Source of the DNA: Paratractidigestivibacter sp963605405
GTDB taxonomy: Bacteria > Actinomycetota > Coriobacteriia > Coriobacteriales > Atopobiaceae
Assembly (NCBI GenBank): GCA_963605405.1
Contig: CAVCUP010000009.1
Location: 26,423 to 90,422 of the forward strand
DNA length: 64,000 nt
Reading direction: 5' to 3'
Shown here: positions 62,262 through 64,000 of the stretch, one piece after another
Layout: the number at the start of each line of letters is the position of its first letter
How positions within the stretch are numbered: position 1 is the stretch's first letter
Translations under genes and position numbers: made by a program
Notes under the pieces: model-generated
The model's input: the letters and a program-made list of their open reading frames with translations, nothing else
Databases searched by the model: none
What the model was told of the DNA's origin: nothing

Positions 62262-62786
62262 TTATTCCTCTTTATCCTCTGCCCTCGTCGCGGAAAGAAG
62301 CATGGTCATATCCGCCGGTGTCATCGCGGCAACGTTAGCCTTGCCGATTAGGGCACGGTCGCTCGTCACCAAATAATCAGCCTCAGACCGCTTTGCGGCG
62401 GCGAGGACCATGTTGTCCTCAAGGTCCCAATTTAGCTTGCGATATTTGCAGGCGAGCCATGTGTCGGACTCGTCCGCCCCGACTGCAGCAGCGCCTTCGC
62501 GGAGCGAATCCACGCAGCCCCAGGCAACGCGTCGAATAACGTCCATGCACGTTTCATCGACATCCCTGACCTCGCGGGTCTTGCGCTTGAGCTCCATAAT
62601 CAGAATCGCAAACACATCCTGCAGCGCCCCGACGGGATACAGAAGCTGCGCCGACTCCGCTTGGGCCGCAGCCAAAAACGACATAGCCTTTTCATGCCCA
62701 GAACGATGCCCTAAAAACGAGTCAACCCATACGTTCGTATCGACCAGAATCCGCGGTCCACCAGACGCCGACATCCCCGCATTCAC
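62262..62786 (-). CDS. PIN-domain toxin
   Basis: A 174-residue PIN-fold ribonuclease. The start is GTG 62786 (then N-A-G-M-S), after AAAGGGGG; it overlaps the antitoxin stop as GTGA, the usual toxin-antitoxin coupling. Acidic catalytic residues are visible: Asp in ILVDTNVWVDSF (residues 14-23), Asp in DLEDNMVLAAAKRSEADYLVTSDRALIG (about 119 and 137), and Asp near DMTMLLSATR. PIN toxins cleave tRNA or mRNA. The following operator at 63148-63164 and the paired antitoxin support a functional module. Confidence 0.9.
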   Translation of the reverse strand: MNAGMSASGGPRILVDTNVWVDSFLGHRSGHEKAMSFLAAAQAESAQLLYPVGALQDVFAILIMELKRKTREVRDVDETCMDVIRRVAWGCVDSLREGAAAVGADESDTWLACKYRKLNWDLEDNMVLAAAKRSEADYLVTSDRALIGKANVAAMTPADMTMLLSATRAEDKEE

Positions 62787-63130
62787 AGGAGCCCCCTTTC
62801 ATCAGCCTTCTCGTAGTAGGCCATCTCGAGAAGCTCGCTGTCAGAAGGCTGGTCCTCATCCACGACAGAAAGATCAACCCCCAAGGCACGCATCTGCGAC
62901 GTAACCTCCATCGAGGCCGATTCAAAATAGTTAGCCGTTACTGGCGCGCTCGTCTTACCTCGCACAACATTGAGGACATCCTGCAAGTCTTGACCCCTGC
63001 GCGCAGCCTTCTCCCAAATAGAGCGTACGACCTCGGTAGGGGTCAGTCCTTCGGCAAGAAACGCCTGGTCCCCAGCCAACTTCACCTCAGTCGGAATTCG
63101 GACGTTCATCTGTGAAGCAGCGACGTGCAT
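62783..63130 (-). CDS. Antitoxin, RelB/DinJ-like
   Basis: A 115-residue protein. The start at 63130 (MHVAASQMNVRIPTEVKLAG) follows AAGGAG by 6 bases; a TTG one codon earlier is rejected. The N-terminal ribbon-helix-helix segment (MNVRIPTEVKLAGDQAFLAEGLTPTEVVRSIWEKAARRG) resembles RelB/DinJ antitoxins. The C-terminal part is long and acidic (LSVVDEDQPSDSELLEMAYYEKADERG) and likely wraps the toxin. A RelB-like antitoxin paired with a PIN toxin is less common than with RelE. It is autoregulated through the palindrome at 63148-63164. Confidence 0.85.
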   Translation of the reverse strand: MHVAASQMNVRIPTEVKLAGDQAFLAEGLTPTEVVRSIWEKAARRGQDLQDVLNVVRGKTSAPVTANYFESASMEVTSQMRALGVDLSVVDEDQPSDSELLEMAYYEKADERGLL

Positions 63131-63147
63131 CAATCACTCCTTAATCT

Positions 63148-63164
63148 AGCTATACTGTATAGCT
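63148..63164. promoter_or_regulatory. Toxin-antitoxin operator
   Basis: AGCTATACTGTATAGCT is a perfect 17-bp palindrome (8-1-8), overlapping the likely -10 region of the antitoxin promoter 18 bases upstream of its start. Confidence 0.8.
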
Positions 63165-63196
63165 AATATACCTCAGAAACCCAGGTTAAGAACACA

Positions 63197-63234
63197 AAGA
63201 GCGCCGCCGACGCGAGTACGTCGGCGGCGCTCTT
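63197..63234 (-). terminator. leuC terminator
   Basis: A perfect 16-bp stem (63197-63212 with 63219-63234) and 6-base loop, followed on the minus strand by TGTGTTCTTAA. It lies 23 bases after the leuC stop and also insulates the toxin-antitoxin promoter. Confidence 0.85.
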
Positions 63235-63257
63235 GCGCTCAAGTTATGTGCTCGAAC

Positions 63258-64000
63258 CTAGTCGAGGTCGCTCGGCAGCGCGATGTGGCCGACAACGGCC
63301 GAAGCCGCGCAGACGGCGGGGCTCGCCAGATAGACCTCGGAGGTCGGGTCGCCCATACGGCCGACGAAGTTGCGGTTCGTGGAGCTCACGCACTTCTCGC
63401 CAGCGGCAAGGATACCCATGTAACCGCCCAGGCAGGGGCCACAGGTCGGCGTCGAGACCACGCAGTGCGCGTTGATGAAGATGTCCATGAGGCCCTCGTG
63501 CACGCACTGGAGCCAGACGCCCTGGGTTGCGGGAATCACGATGCAGCGGACGTTCGGGTCCACGACGCGGCCGCGCAGGACCTCGGCGGCGGCGCGCATG
63601 TCCTCGATGCGGCCGTTCGTGCAGGAGCCGATGACGGCCTGGTCGATCTTGATCTCGCGGCTCTCGCTCACCGAGTGCGTGTTGCTCGGCAGGTGCGGCC
63701 AGGAGACGCACGGCACGATCTCCGCGGCGTCGATGTGAATGACCTGCTTGTACTGGGCATCGGCGTCCGGGTGGAACTCGCGGATGGGGCGCTTGGCGCG
63801 ACGCTCGACGTACTCGCGGCACTTATCGTCTACCTCGAAGAGGCCAGCCTTGCCGCCCGCCTCGATAGCCATGTTCGCGATGGTCAGGCGACCCTCAACG
63901 GAGAGCGCCTCGATGGTCGAGCCGGCGAACTCCATGGCGCAGTAGAGCGCGCCGTCCACGCCGATCATGCCGATGATGTGCAGGATGATGTCCTTGGCGG
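63258..64000 (-). CDS. leuC: 3-isopropylmalate dehydratase large subunit (partial, 5' end outside window)
   Basis: The C-terminal 247 or so codons of an aconitase-family subunit; the frame continues across position 64000 into LAKDIILHIIGMIGVDGALYCAMEFAG, so the true start is outside the window. IGSCTNGRIEDMRAAAEVLRG and the double-Cys STPTCGPCLGGYMGILAAGEKCVSSTNRNFVGRMG are the family motifs binding the [4Fe-4S] cluster and substrate. With LeuD (at 24237-24743) it would form isopropylmalate isomerase. It is separated from leuDB by about 38 kb, so expression of the two subunits is not coupled by an operon here. Confidence 0.95.
   Translation of the reverse strand, partial: AKDIILHIIGMIGVDGALYCAMEFAGSTIEALSVEGRLTIANMAIEAGGKAGLFEVDDKCREYVERRAKRPIREFHPDADAQYKQVIHIDAAEIVPCVSWPHLPSNTHSVSESREIKIDQAVIGSCTNGRIEDMRAAAEVLRGRVVDPNVRCIVIPATQGVWLQCVHEGLMDIFINAHCVVSTPTCGPCLGGYMGILAAGEKCVSSTNRNFVGRMGDPTSEVYLASPAVCAASAVVGHIALPSDLD

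Overview
The window reads like the chromosome of a gut actinobacterium of the class Coriobacteriia, most likely a Collinsella-type organism. This is inferred from high GC coding DNA with strong GC3 bias, long antisense shadow ORFs, a fermentative gene set (anaerobic NrdG activase, 2-hydroxyacid dehydrogenase, phosphotransferase system, many glycosidases) and dense, compact operons. No rRNA, tRNA, CRISPR-Cas, phage or transposase gene was recognised.

Layout. 0.5-6.2 kb: a lower-GC secreted/membrane protein pair, a DUF1846 protein, a LysR/EamA-exporter divergon and a Cof-type HAD phosphatase. 6.7-16.5 kb: a secreted repeat-rich surface protein, type I asparaginase, a two-gene ABC exporter, a membrane protein, an LDH/MDH-family dehydrogenase and the ABC-F factor EttA. 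16.6-20.4 kb: NrdG and an MgtA-type Mg2+ ATPase behind a leader with a 31-codon Cys/His-rich ORF and a terminator. 21.0-22.4 kb: two overlapping unknown genes. 23.1-28.0 kb: leuDB, a metallophosphoesterase and a signal-less ParB-like/BMP fusion protein. 28.2-45.3 kb: a minus-strand carbohydrate locus (LacI regulator, two GH94 phosphorylases, GH31, GH42, YesL, lipoprotein binding protein, two permeases, MsmK-type ATPase), best explained by import and phosphorolytic breakdown of xyloglucan- or cellodextrin-type oligosaccharides. 46.0-51.0 kb: a pentose cluster (fucose/arabinose-isomerase-family enzyme, DUF4867, xylulokinase) divergent from a ROK regulator. 51.7-53.0 kb: rtcB RNA ligase. 53.3-58.0 kb: a GH43 xylosidase and PTS EIIBC divergent from an AraC regulator. 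58.1-62.2 kb: a sugar-acid dehydratase and GntP permease divergent from a FadR-type regulator. 62.3-64.0 kb: a PIN/RelB-like toxin-antitoxin pair and the 3' part of leuC, which runs off the window.

Most striking non-coding structure: several intergenic regions carry mirror-symmetric arrays of short repeats with a constant 41-bp period. Two arrays of one family (24-bp repeat, 17-bp spacers, three copies in one orientation then three inverted, 232 bp each, identical geometry) flank rtcB. A second family with the same 41-bp period and a 9-bp centre occurs at about 6.3, 20.7 and 23.0 kb, the last two flanking the unknown gene pair. A separate 215-bp element with inverted ends occurs twice (24.9 and 45.7 kb). 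These arrays are the best candidates here for an undescribed system.

How the genes work together: the transport and glycosidase modules would feed glucose-1-phosphate, glucose, xylose and galactose into central metabolism. The neighbouring pentose module would convert released xylose to xylulose-5-phosphate. Each sugar module has its own regulator and visible operator-like palindromes. All functions are inferred by recognising families from the sequence; no database search was run.
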